A DNA stretch of 64,000 nucleotides, from assembly GCA_003255065.1 (NCBI GenBank), contig QAOA01001448.1, forward strand, positions 1,648,554-1,712,553. Direction: 5' to 3'. This document shows positions 32,164 through 44,521 of the stretch, piece after piece. A program made the position numbers and the translations under genes. The notes below the pieces were generated by a model that made no database searches, had not been told where the DNA came from, and saw only the letters and a program-made list of their open reading frames with translations. Position 1 is the first letter of the stretch, and each line of letters opens with the position of its first letter. The DNA comes from Cercis canadensis. Taxonomy: Eukaryota > Streptophyta > Magnoliopsida > Fabales > Fabaceae.

Positions 32164-33560
32164 CCTATTCCAATACCTGAAGCATCACATTCAATCTCAA
32201 AAGCTCTGTCAAAGTTAGGCAAACATAAAAGAGGAGCACTAGTTAAAGTTTCCTTTAAAGTGGTAAATGCCCTCTCTTGTTCCTCGCCCCACTTAAAACT
32301 TACATTTTTCTTAACTAGTTCATTTAGGGGTGCGGCTATGGTGCTGAAATTCTTTACAAACCGCCTATAAAAACTAGCTAAGCCATGGAAAGATCTTACC
32401 TCATTTGCATTCTTAGGTGTAGGCCAATCTCGGATTGCCTTAACCTTCTCCTCATCCATGCTAATACCCTTAGACCTTACAACAAACCCAAGAAATATAA
32501 CAGAATCGGAACAAAATGCACACTTCTTAAAATTAGCATACAATTTATGTTCTCTCAAAGCAATAAAGACAGCATGCAAGTGTGACACATGATCATCTAG
32601 GGTTTTGCTATAAACTAGGATATCATCAAAATAAACCACCACAAATTTTCCAATAAAGGCACGCAAAACATGGTTCATTAGTCTCATGAAAGTGCTAGGT
32701 GCATTAGTTAAACCGAAAGGCATTACTAACCACTCATACAAACCATATTTTGTTTTAAATGCAGTTTTCCACTCATCTCCTTCTTTCATGCGAATTTGGT
32801 AGTATCCATTCTTTAAATCTATCTTAGAAAAGACACTAGAACCATACAACTCATCAAGCATGTCATCTAATCTAGGGATAGGATGTCTATACTTAACCGT
32901 GATTTGGTTGATGGCTCGGCAATCCACACACATGCGCCAGGTCCCGTCTTTCTTTAGCACCAAGACAACTGGAACTGAACATGGGTTAGACTTTCTTTCA
33001 CGAATCCCTTTTGTACGAGCTCATCTACTTGCCTTTGAATTTCCTTTGTTTCGTCAGGATTAGCTCGGTAGGTTGGTTTATTAGGGATAGTCAATCCAGG
33101 AACAAAGTCAATCTGGTGCTCTATGCCCCTCAAAGGAGGCAAACCATGTGGTATCTCTTCAGGAAAAATATCAGTAAATTCCTGCATCAAAGAAACAACC
33201 ACACTAGGCAAAGAAGGGTTAAGAGAGTTAGTAAAATAAACATCCTTGTACATAAGTACAAGAAAGGGTTGGCTTAGACAATAGAACACTCTTGACCTCA
33301 CTTTTTTGATACAAGAAGGGTTGGCTTAGACAATAGAACACTCTTGACCTTACTTTTTTGTGCAAAAGCACTCACTTTTTGTCTTCTCTCACTCTTTTTG
33401 TCTGTACTTTTTTCTTTTTCTCTCTCAGCCTCTTTTTCTTTGGCTGCTTTTTCTTCTCTCTCTTTACATTCTTTTGTAATCTTTGCTTGATCCGCATATG
33501 CAAGAGCAGGTTTTAAAGGTTTCAACAAAGTAGCCTTGTTATTCTTGTAGACAGTGTAAG
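32164..33560 (-). pseudogene. Chromovirus pol fragment: protease-RT linker, reverse transcriptase, start of RNase H
   Basis: On the minus strand, a Lys/Glu-rich linker (EREEKAAKEKEAEREKEK, about 33440) is followed by the PEEIPHGLPPLRGIEHQIDF region and the RT. The RT shows [48 protein letters not shown] and the catalytic YFDD (32622-32633). [26 protein letters not shown] and the RNase H start ECDASGIGI follow. [12 protein letters not shown] is the form I associate with CRM-clade chromoviruses, which often sit in centromeres. One frameshift lies near 32985, and a ~52 bp tandem duplication at about 33259-33361 breaks the linker. Gag, integrase and most of RNase H are absent. Inactive relic. Confidence 0.85.
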
Positions 33561-34379
33561 TGTTGTTGGGGGAGATGGAGTGTCGCGCAAGCAAGAAAGT
33601 AATCCACCAGTGAACAGAGTGTGTCATAAAAGAACGAACTCCTCGGGGGAGATGGAGTGACGCGCAAGAAAACAATCTAAGAGCGAGTGGCGTGATGCGC
33701 AAGAAAGCAATCCTCTGGGAAGTAAAGATTGACGCCCAAGAGAGAGCAATTCTCACGGGGGGGAGATAGAGTGACGCACAAGAAAACCGGTCAACAAACG
33801 AGCAGAGTGAGGCGCAAGAAAGTAGTCCTCGGGCGACACGTCACCCAAAAGAAACTAGTCCGTTGGTGCCGCACAAGAAAGCAATTCCTGGGGGAGGTGG
33901 AGTGACGTGCAAGAAAAGAAACCGACAAGCGGAGTGTCAGACACAAGAAAGCAGTCGGGTTCGGCGAGATGGAGTGACGCGCAAGAAACCAATCTACCAG
34001 CGAGTCGCTTGACGCGCAGGAAAGCAACCAACCAAAGAGATAGAGTGATGAGCCAGAAAGCAGTGCTAGGAGGAGATTGTGTGACACGCAAGAAAGCAGT
34101 CCTCGGGATAGAACGAGTACTCGACTTGACTCGCAAGAAAGGAATCCACCGGTGAGAAGAATGGCGTAGATGAAAAACAATCCCACGGGGCGAAGGAGTG
34201 ACGAGCACGGGAGCAGTCTTCGGGGCAGTTGGAGTGCTGCGTAGGAAAGCAAACCCACCAGTTATTGGAGCGACGCACTAGAAAGCAGTCATCGGGGGAG
34301 ATGGATTGGCTTGCAAGAAAGCAAATCCTCGGGTGTCGATGGACTGACGTGGCAAGAAAGCAATTCTCAGGGGAGATAG
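33561..34379 (+). repeat. Satellite A array, block 6 (middle subtype)
   Basis: One nearly full unit with middle-subtype markers (AAACCCACCAGTTATTGG, GCAAATCCTCGGG, GTCGGGTTCGGCG). It starts inside the unit at GGGGGAGATGGAGTG, fused to the pol fragment. Confidence 0.92.
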
Positions 34380-34427
34380 GACCGACCTAAACTTTTAATT
34401 AATTTGAGGAGCCTCGGCAGCTCATCA
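34380..34427 (+). mobile_element. 48 bp LTR end scrap
   Basis: GACCGACCTAAACTTTTAATT onward to CTCGGCAGCTCATCA is the last 48 bp of a plus-oriented LTR of the Athila-like family. It joins the satellite at GGGGAGATAG on the left and GCAGGAAAGC on the right. The rest of the element is gone. Confidence 0.88.
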
Positions 34428-37400
34428 GCAGGAAAGCAACCAACCAGCAAGATGGAGTGATGAGCCAGAAAGCAGTGCTAGGAGGAGATTGTGTGACACG
34501 CAAGAAAGCAGTCCTCTCGGGATAGAACGAGTACTCGACTTGACTCGCAAGAAAGGAATCCACCGGTGAGAAGAATGGCGTAGATGAAAAACAATCCCAC
34601 GGGGCGAAGGAGTGACGAGCACGGGAGCAGTCTTCGGGGCAGTTGGAGTGCTGCGTAGGAAAGCAAACCCACCAGTTATTGGAGCGACGCACTAGAAAGC
34701 AGTCCTCGGGGGAGATGGATTGGCGTGCAAGAAAGCAAATCCTCGGGGGTCGATGGACTGACGTGGCAAGAAAGCAATTCTCAGGGGAGATAGAGTCACG
34801 CGCAAGAAACCATTCAACAGGCGCGAGTAGAGTGGCACACAAGACAGGAGTCCTTGGGGGAGATGGAGTGTCGCGCAAGCAAGAAAGTAATCCACCAGTG
34901 AACAGAGTGTGTCATACAAGAACGAACTCCTCGGGGGAGATGGAGTGACGCGCAAGAAAACAATCTAAGAGCGAATGGCGTGATGCGCAAGAAAGCAATC
35001 CTCGAGGAAGTAAAGATTGACGCCCAAGAGAGAGCAATTCTCACGGGGGGAGATAGAGTGACGCACAAGAAAACCGGTCAACAAACGAGCAGGAGTGAGG
35101 CGCAAGAAAGCAGTCCTCGGGCGACACGTCACCCAAAAGAAACTAGTCCGTCGGTGTCGCACAAGAAAGCAATTCCTGGGGGAGGTGGAGTGACGTGCAA
35201 GAAACCGACAAGCGGAGTGTCAGACACAAGAAAGCAGTCGTTGGGCGAGATGGAGTGACGCGCACGAAAACAATCTAGACGCGCAGGAAAGCAACCAACT
35301 AGCAAGATGGAGAGATGAGCCAGAAAGCAGTGCTAGGAGGAGATTGTGTGACACGCAAGAAAACAGTCCTCGGGATAGAACAAGTACTCGACTTGACTCG
35401 CAAGAAAGGAAGCAACCAACCAGCAAGATGGAGTGATGAGCCAGAAAGCAGTGCTACGAGGAGATTGTGTGACACGCAAGAAAGCAGTGCTAGGAGGAGA
35501 TTGTGTGACACGCAAGAAAGCCGTCCTCGGGACAGAACGAGTACTCGACTTGACTCGCAAGCAAGGAATCCACCGGTGAGAAGAATGGCGTAGATGAAAA
35601 ACAATCCCACGGGGCGAGGGAGTGACGAGCACGGGAGCAGTGTTCGGGGCAGTTGGAGTGCTGCGTAGGAAAGCAAACCTACCAGTTATTGGAGCGACGC
35701 ACTAGAAAGCAGTCCTCGGGGGAGATGGATTGGCGTGCAAGAATGCAAATCCTCGGGGGTCGATGGATTGACGTGGCAAGAAAGCAATTCTCAGGGGAGA
35801 TAGAGTCACGCGCAAGAAACCATTCAACAGGCGCGAATAGAGTGGCACACAAGACAGGAGTCCTTGGGGGAGATGGAGTGTCGCGCAAGCAAGAAAGTAA
35901 TCCACCAGTGAACAGAGTGTGTCATACAAGAACGAACTCCTCGGGGGAGATGGAGTGACGCGCAAGAAAACAATCTAAGAGCGAGTGGCGTGATGCGCAA
36001 GAAAGCAATCCTCGGGGAAGTAAAGATTGACGCCCAAGAGAGAGCAATTCTCACGGGGGGGAGATAGAGTGACGCACAAGAAAACCGGTCAACAAACGAG
36101 CAGAGTGAGGCGCAAGAAAGCAGTCCTCGGGCGACACGTCCCCCAAAAGAAACTAGTCCGTCGGTGTCGCACAGAAAGCAATTCCTGGGGGAGGTGGAGT
36201 GACGTGCAAGAGACCGAAAAGTGGAGTGTCATACACAAGAAAGCAGTCGTTGGGGGAGATGGAGTGACGCGCAAGAAACCAATCTACCAGCGAGTCGCTT
36301 GACGCGCAGGAAAGAAACCAACCAGCAAGATGGAGTGATGAGCCAGAAAGCAGTGCTAGGAGGAGATTGTGTGACATACAAGAAAGCAGTCCTCGGGATA
36401 GAACGAGTACTCGACTTGACTCGCAAGAAAGGAATCCACCGGTGAGAAGAATGGCGTAGATGAAAAACAATCCCACGTGTCGAAGGAGTGACGAGCACGG
36501 GAGCAGTCTTCGGGGCAGTTGGAGTGCTGCGTAGGAAAGCAAACCCACCAGTTATTGGAGCGACGCACTAGAAAGCAGTCCTCGGGGGAGATGGATTGGC
36601 GTGCAAGAAAACAAATCATCGGGGGTCGATGGATTGACGTGGCAAGAAAGTAATTCTCAGGCGAGATAGAGTCACGCGCAAGAAACCATTCAACAGGCGC
36701 GAGTAGAGAGTGGCACACTAGACAGGAGTCCTTGGGGGAGATGGAGTGTCGCGCAAGCAAGAAAGAGAGTCCTTGGGGGAGATGGAGTGTCGCGCAAGCA
36801 AGAAAAGTAATTCACCAGTGAACAGAGTGTGTCATACAAGAACGAACTCCTCGGGGGAGATGGAGTGACGCGCAAGAAAGCAATCTAAGAGCGAGTGGCG
36901 TGATGCGCAAGAAAGCAATCCTCGGGGAAGTAAAGATTGACGCCCAAGAGAGAGCAATTCTCACGGGGGGGAGATAGAGTGACGCACAAGAAAACCGGTC
37001 AACAAACGAGCAGAGTGAGGCGCAAGAAAGCAGTCCTCGGGCGACATGTCACCCAAAAGAAACTACTCCGTCGGTGTCGCACAAGAAAGCAAATTCCTGG
37101 GGGAGGTGGAGTGACGTGCAAGAAACTGACAAGCGCACAAGAAAGCAGTCGTTGGGCGAGATGGAGTGACGCGACCTCGGGGAAGTAAAGATTGACGCCC
37201 AAGAGAGAGCAATTGTCACGAGGGGGGGGGGAGATAGAGTGACGCACAAGAAAACCGGTCAACAGCAGAGTGAGGCGCAAGAAAGCAGTCCTCGGGCGAC
37301 ACGTCACCCAAAAGAAACTAGTCCGTCGGTGTCGCACAAGAAAGCAATTCCTGGGGGAGGTGGAGTGACGTGCAAGGAACCGACAAGCGGAGTGTCAGAC

Positions 37401-37996
37401 ACAAGAAAGCAGTCGGGTTGGGCGAGATGGAGTAACGCGCAAGAAACCAATCTACCAGCGAGTCGCTTGACGCGCAGGAAAGCAACCAACTAGAGAGATG
37501 GAATGATGAGCCAGAAAGCAGTGCTAGGAGGAGATTGTGTGACACGCAAGAAAGCAATCCTCGGGATAGAACAAGTACTCGACTTGACTCGCAAGAAAGG
37601 AATCCACCGGTGAAAAGAATGGCGTAGATGAAAAACAATCCCACGGGGCGAAGGTGTGACGAGCACGGGAGCAGTCTTCGGGGCAGTTGGAGTGCTGCGT
37701 AGGAAAGCAAACCCACCAGTTATTGGAGCGACGCACTAGAAAGCAGTCCTCGGGGGAGATGGATTGGCGTGCAAGAAAGCAAATCCTCGGGGGTCGATGG
37801 ACTGACGTGGCAAGAAAGCAATTCTCAGGGGAGATAGAGTCACGCGCAAGAAACCATTCAACAGGCGCGAGTAGAGTGGCACACAAGACAGGAGTCCTTG
37901 GGAGAGATGGAGTGTCACGCAAGCAAGAAAGTAATCCACCGGTGAACAGAGTGTGTCATACAAGAACGAACTCCTCGGGGGAGATGGAGTGACGCG
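34428..37996 (+). repeat. Satellite A array, block 7 (middle subtype, rearranged)
   Basis: Units of the middle subtype (AAACCCACCAG, AATCCTCGGGGGTCGATGG, CAGGCGCGAGTAGAG). Partial duplications and deletions occur at about 35270-35530, 36715-36800 and 37120-37260. No regular full-length period is kept across the block. No gene. Confidence 0.93.
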
Positions 37997-39532
37997 TGAT
38001 GAGCTGCCGAGGCTCCTCAAATTAATTAAGTTTAAGGTCGGTTACCTAAGCTATTTGCAGCAAAGGGCAGCCCTAAGTCGAACCTAAGGATTGTTCTATT
38101 TAGTGAATCATATTAAGAAGCATGTAAACAGAGGGGGTTTTGTACCTAAGGATTGTTCTATTTAGTGAATCATATAGAGAAGCATGTAAGTAGGGGGGTT
38201 TTGTTGGTTTATGTGATTAACGAAAATTACTTATCAGTGGTAGAGTTTTAAGAGAAAGTAACCAATCCAAGTCTTTACTAATTCTGATTTAAGTTCATCC
38301 TTGATTTCTAATGGTCCATTCAATTATTAACCATGTTCTTGGCCTTTAAAACATATCATATCAAGAAGCCTCTCAATGTTCTATGGATTCCACTGGTTAA
38401 GCAACCAGAATTCGGATTCAACTAAGAGTAAATGAATTAAGCAAACATTCAAGTCTAGTTTTACCTAAGTCCATGATCCAGCCAAGGTGATTAATCCATC
38501 CAAAAGCTCAGAAACATTAATCAACCATACAATCCTCTTTTATCACATGCAATTAAGCAATCACACATGAAGATCCAAATTCGAATTAAGCAATTAAAAC
38601 AGAATATTTCAAAGGATTGAATGAACTTTGATTAACAACTAAAATGAAGAACAACAACTCATAATCTCAAAACCAATAATCAGAATAGCAAAACCTGGAT
38701 TGATATGTTGGATTAGCCCTCCATGAACAAGAGGAGCTGAAGTTCTTACAAAATATCTAAAAGAAAACTTAAGAACTAAGGAAAGCTCAAAAATCTGTCT
38801 AAAATATCTAATGAGGTGATTATGAATTTCGGCTGCCTCCTTCTTCTGATATAGACCTCCAATTTTACATGCACACCTAAATTGCCCTTAGGGCACACTT
38901 GTTCCCATGGGCCTTAGCTTCAATTGGGCTTTGGTTTGGGCCCATTTGGACTTGTGATGAGGAAGTTAGGCCCATTTAAGTGGCAAAAGGTGTCTGGAAC
39001 CATCAGCTAAGTTGCACAGCAAATAAGACCATCTTCCACATAAAATATGGTGAACCGGTCTTCATATCAATTGCAGCTCTCTCTGTTAGCTTTCCAATGG
39101 TACCAGTTTCAGGTCCATATGACATTCCAAACTCAAGTTATGACCCGAATACTGCATGTAGGTCAGGATCCTGCAAGTTATGACCCAAATACTGCATATA
39201 GGTCAGGATCCTGCGACAGCATGTCTTCTCTGGCTTCCAGGCTGCTATGACCTTCTGAACGTCCGAATTAGCTTTAGAGCCCTGAAAGAAAGTTGTAGAA
39301 AATTCTCTCAGCTTTCCAACAAGGTATGACTCGGAATTTTTGGACATTCAGAACTCAAGATATGCCTGAAACACAGAGACAGCATATAATGCCCAGTATT
39401 GCTGGAAATTGCAATTAAGCATAAATGGATCCTAAGTCATGAAATGAGGTCTAAGTCTATGCAATTCAGCCCAAAAGAGGTTTAAAAGACTAAGTATGAG
39501 GAATAACTATTATATAAAAAGTCTGTTCATCA
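37997..39532 (-). mobile_element. LTR at the border between satellites A and B, enlarged by two tandem duplications
   Basis: TGATGAGCTGCCGAGGC...CTGTTCATCA, 1536 bp. The extra length comes from a 62 bp duplication (38082-38143 / 38144-38205) and a 40 bp duplication (39134-39173 / 39174-39213). Satellite A lies to the left, satellite B to the right, and no target duplication is visible. It carries a variant (GCCCAGTATTGCTGG) shared with the scrap at 50653. Confidence 0.9.
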
Positions 39533-42500
39533 ATATTTTACTCATGTTTCCCTGTATCTGGGACTGGACAGTTTCCTGGTGAGTCACTATATCTGGACCG
39601 GGACCCTGTTTCGGTTCATCCCTTTTACTAACTCAGATATTTTTCTTGTGGATCACTGTTTCTGGGACGGGACAGTTTCCTCGTGAGTCACTATATCTGG
39701 TCTGAGACCCTATTTCGATTCATCCCTTTTTCTGACTCAGATATTTTTCTCGTTTTTCCCTTTATCTGTGACGGGACAGTTTCCTGGTGTGTCACTACAT
39801 CTGGTCCAGGACCCTGTTTCGGTTCATCCGTATTTTTGAATCGGATATTTTTCTCGTGTTTCCCTGTATCTGGGTCTGGAGAATTTCTTGGTGACTCACT
39901 ATATCTGGACCGGGACCTTATTTCGGTTCATCTCTGTTTCTGACTCAGAAATTTTTCTCGTGTTTCCTTGTATCTGGGATTGGACAGTTTCCTGGTGAGT
40001 CATTATTTTTGGTCTGATACCCTGTTTCAATTCATCGCTATTTCTGACTCGGTTATTTTTCTTGTGTTTCCCTGTGTCAGGGACGGGACAGTTTCCTGGT
40101 GAGTCACTACATCTGGTCCATGACCTTATTTTTGTTCATCCCTATTACTGACTCAGATATTTTTCTTGCGAATCACTGTTTCTGGGACGGGACAGTTTCC
40201 TGGTGAGTCACTTTATCTGGTCTGAGACCCTGTTTCGGTACATTGTTATTTTTGACTCGGATATTTTTCTTGTTTTTCCCTGTATATGTGACAGGACAAT
40301 TTCCTGGTGAGTCGCTATATCTGGATTGGGACCCTATTTCGGTTCATCCCTGTTACTGACTCAGATATTTTTCTTGTGGATCACTGTTTCTGGGACGGGA
40401 CAGTTTCCTCGTGAGTCACTATCTCTGGTCTGAGACCCTATTTCGATTCATCCCTGTTTCTGACTCATATAGTTTTCTTGTGTTTCTCTGTATCTAGGAT
40501 TGGACAGTTTCCTGGTGAGTCACTATATTTAGTCTGATACCGTCAATGCTTTTGACTCGGTTCTTTTTCTTGTGTTTCGCTGTATCTGGGACGGGATAGT
40601 TTGCTGGTGAGTCACAATATCTGGTCCAGGACCCTGTGTCGGTTCATCCCTGTTCCTGACTCAAATATTTTTCTCGTGGATCTCTGTTTCTGGGACGGGA
40701 CAGTTTCCTGGTGAGTCACTATATCTGGTTTGAGACCCTCTTTCGGTTTATCCCTGTTTCTGACTTGGTTATTTTTCTTGTATTTCCCTTTATCTAGGAC
40801 TGGAATGTTTCCTGGTGAGTCACTATGTTTTTCTTGTTTCGGTTCATCCCTATTACTGACTCAGATATTTTTCTTGCGGATCACTGTTTCTGGGACGAGA
40901 CAGTTTCCTGGTGAGTCACTATATCTTGACCGGAACACTGTTTCGATTCATCCCTGTTTCTGACTCGGTTATTTTTCTTGTGTTTCCCTGTGTCAGGAAC
41001 GGGACAGTTTCCTAGTGAGTCACTACGTCTGGTCCAGACCCTGTTTCGGTTCATCCCTGTTACTGACTCAGATATTTTTCTGGTGAATCACTGTTTCTGG
41101 GACGGGACAGTTTCCTGGTGAGTCACTATATCTGGTCTGAGACCTTGTTTCGGTTCTTCCCTGTTTATGACTCGGATATTTTTCTTCTTTTTTCCCTGTA
41201 TCTGTGACTGGACAGTTTCCTGGTGAGTCACTACACTAGTCCAGGACCTTGTTTCGGTTCATCCCTATTTTTGACTCGGATATTTTTCTCGTGTTTCCCT
41301 GTATCTGGGACTGGACAGTTTCCTGGTGAGTCACTATATCTGGACCGGGACCCTGTTTCGGTTCATCCCTGTTACTGACTAAAATATTTGTCTTGTGGAT
41401 CTCTGTTTCAGGGACGGGAAAGTTTCCCGGTGAGTTACTATATCTGGACCGGGACACTGTGTCGGTTCATCCCTGTTTCTGACTCAGATATTTTTCTTGT
41501 TTTTCCCTGTATCTGCGACGGGACAGTTTCCTGATGAGTCACTATATCTGGACCGGGACCCTGTTTCGGCTCATCCCGGTTACTGACTCAAATATTTTTC
41601 TCGTGTTTCCCTTTATCTGGGACTGGAGAATTTCCTGGAGAGTCACTATATCTGGACTGGGACCCTGTTTCGGTTCATCCCTGTTTCTGACTCGAATATC
41701 TTTTTATTTTTCCCTGTATCTGTGAAGGGTCAGTTTCCTGGTGAGTCACTATATCTGGATTGGGACCCTGTTTCGGCTCAATTGTTACTGACTCATATAT
41801 ATTTTTCTGTTGAATCACTGTTTCTGGGACGAGACAGTTTCCTGGTCAGTCACTATATCTAGTTTGAAACCCTGTTTCGGTTCATCCCTTTTTCTGACTC
41901 AGTTAATTTTCTTGTGTTTCGCTATATCTGGGATGGGATAGTTTCCTGGTGAGTCACTACATCTGGTCCAGGACCCTGTTTCGGTTCATCCATATTTCTG
42001 ATTAGATATTTTTCTCGTGTTTCCCTGTATCTGGGATTGGACAATTTCCTGGTGAATCACTATATTTGGTCTGATACACTGTTTCGGTTCATCCCTGCTT
42101 CTGACTCAGTTATTTTTCTTGTGTTTCGCTGTATCTGGGACGGGATAGTTTCCTGGTGAGTTACTATATCTTGTCCAGGACTCTGTTTCGGTTCATCCCT
42201 GTTACTCACTCAGATATTTTTCTGGTGAATCACTGTTTCTGGGACGGGACAGTTTCCTAGTGAGTCACTATATCTGGTCTGAGACCCTGTTTTGGTTCAT
42301 CCCTGTTTCTGACTCGGATATTTTTCTTGTTTTTCCCTGTATCTGCGACGGGACAGTTTCCTGATGAGTCACTATATCTGGACCGAGACCCTGTTTCGGC
42401 TCATCCCGGTTACTAACTCAAATATTTTTCTCGTGTTTCCCTTTATCTGGGACTGGAGAATTTCCTGGATAGTCACTATATCTGGACCGGGACCCTGTTT

Positions 42501-42828
42501 CGGTTCATCCGTGTTTCCCTTTATCTGGGATTGGACAGTTTCCTGGTGAGTCACTATATTTGGCCTGCTACCCTATTTCGGTTCATCCTTGTTTCTGACT
42601 CGGTTATTTTTCTTGTGTTTCCCTGTATCAAGGACGAGACATTATCCTGGTGAGTCACTACAACTGGTCCAGGACCTTGTTTCGGTTCATCCCTATTTTT
42701 GACTGGGATATTTTTCTTATTTTTCCCTATATCTGTGACGGGACAGTTTCTTAGTGAGTCACTATATATAGATTGGGACCCCGTTTCGGTTCATCCCTGT
42801 TACTAACTCAGATATTTTTCTGGTGAAT
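39533..42828 (+). repeat. Satellite B array, 104 bp tandem repeat, about 31-32 copies
   Basis: The landmark GTTTCC recurs at 39571, 39675 and 39779, spacing 104. A unit runs GACGGGACAGTTTCCTGG, TGAGTCACTATATCTGG, CCCTGTTTCGGTTCATCC, TGACTCAGATATTTTTC. It divides into three ~35 bp parts that resemble one another (each with a TATCTGG or TTTCTG start and a TCAC or TCAT end). Several unit types alternate, distinguished by GTTTCCCTGTATCTGGGAC, GGATCACTGTTTCTGGG and TTTTTCCCTGTATCTGTG. No gene. Confidence 0.95.
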
Positions 42829-44492
42829 ACGCAAGAAAGCAGTCCTCGGGCGACACGTCACCTAAAAGAAACAAGTCCATCGGTGTCGCACAAGAAAGCA
42901 ATTCCTGGGGGAGGTGGGGTGACGTGCAAGAAACCGACAAGTGGAGTGTCCGACACAAGAAAGCAGTCGCTGGGCGAGATGGAGTGACGCGCAAGAAACC
43001 AATCTACAAGCGAGTCGCTTGATGCGCAGGAAGGAAACTAACCAGCAAGATGGAGTGATGAGCCAGAAAGCAGTGCTAGGAGGAGATTGTGTGACACGCA
43101 AGAAAGCAGTCCTCGGGATAGAACGAGTACTCGACTTGACTCGCAAGAAAGGAATCCACCGGTGAGAGGAATGGCGTAGACGAAAAACAATCCCACGGGG
43201 CGAAGGAGTGGCGAGCACGGGAGCAGTCTTCGGGGCAGTTGGAGTGCCGCGTAGGAAAGCAAACCACCAGTTATTGGAGCGACGCACTAGAAAGCAGTCC
43301 TCGGGGGAGATGGATTGGCGTGCAAGAAAGCAAATTCTCGGGGGACAATGGATTGACGTGGCAAGAAAGCAATTCTCAGGGGAGATAATGTCACGCGCAA
43401 GAAACCATTCAACAGGCGAGAAGAGTGGCACACAACAGGGGAGATAGAGTCACGCGCAAGAAACCATTCAACAGGCGAGAAGTGTGGCACACAAGACAGG
43501 AGTCCTTGGGGGAGATGGAGTGTCGCGCAAGCAAGAAAGTAATCCCACCAGTGAACAGAGTGTGTCATACAAAACGAACTCCTCGGGGGAGATGGAGTGA
43601 CGCGCAAGAAAACAATCTCAGAGCGAGTGGCGTGATGCGCAAGAAAGCAATCCGCGGGGAAGTAAAGATTGACGCCCAAGAGAGAGCAATTCTCACTGGG
43701 GGAGATAGAGTGACGCACACGAAAACCGGCCAACAAACGAGCAGAGTGAGGCGCAAGAAAGCAGTCCTCGGGCGACACGTCACCCAAAAGAAACTAGTCC
43801 GTCGGTGTCGCACAAGAAAGCAATTCCTGGGGGAGGTGGAGTGACGCGCAAGAAACCGACAAGCAGTGTCCGACACAAGAAAGCAGTCGTTGGGCGAGAT
43901 GGAGTGACGCGCAAGAAACCAATCTACAAGCAAGTCGCTTGACGCGCAGGAAGGCAACCAACCAGCAAGATGGAGTGATGAGCCAGAAAGCAGTGCTAGG
44001 AGGAGATTGTGTGACACGCAAGAAAGCAGTCCTCGGGATAGAACGGGTACTCGACTTGACTCGCAAGAAAGGAATCCACCGGTGAGAGGAATGGCGTAGA
44101 CGAAAAACAATCCCACTGGGCGAAGGAGTAACGAGCACGGGAGCAGTCTTCGGGGCAGTTGGAGTGCCGCGTAGGAAAGCAAACCACCAGTTATTGGAGC
44201 GACGCACTAAAAAGCAGTCCTCGGGGGAGATGGATTGGCGCGCAAGAAAGCAAATTCTCGGGGGGCGATGGATTGACGTGGCAAGAAAGCAATTCCCAGG
44301 GGAGATAGAGTCACGAGCAAGAAACCATTCAACAGGCGAGAAGAGTGGCACACAAGACAGGAGTCCTTGGGGGAGATGGAGTGTCGAAGCAAGAAAGTAA
44401 TCCCACCAGTGAACAGAGTGTGTCATACAAGAACGAACTCCTCGGGGGAGATGGAGTGACGCGCAAGAAAACAATTTCAGAGCGAGTGGCGT

Positions 44493-44521
44493 CTACGCGT
44501 TCTTTCGTTAGGCGCCCCTTC
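44493..44521. other. 29 bp tract that is the complement, not the reverse complement, of the satellite
   Basis: After GTGGCGT the unit should read GATGCGCAAGAAAGC and so on to GGGGAAG, as at 45356-45384. Instead it reads CTACGCGTTCTTTCG to CCCCTTC, and ordinary satellite resumes with TAAAG. All 29 positions are exact complements in the same 5'-3' order; length and register are preserved. It is neither an inversion nor foreign DNA. Confidence 0.93.

Noticed and set aside
39683-39943. Plus-strand frames within satellite B
   Set aside because: They are short, repeat-derived, and change frame from unit to unit because 104 is not a multiple of three.
44493-44521. Foreign insertion or local inversion as explanation of the odd tract
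   Set aside because: Length and flanks are unchanged and the reverse complement does not match the satellite, while the unreversed complement matches at all positions.
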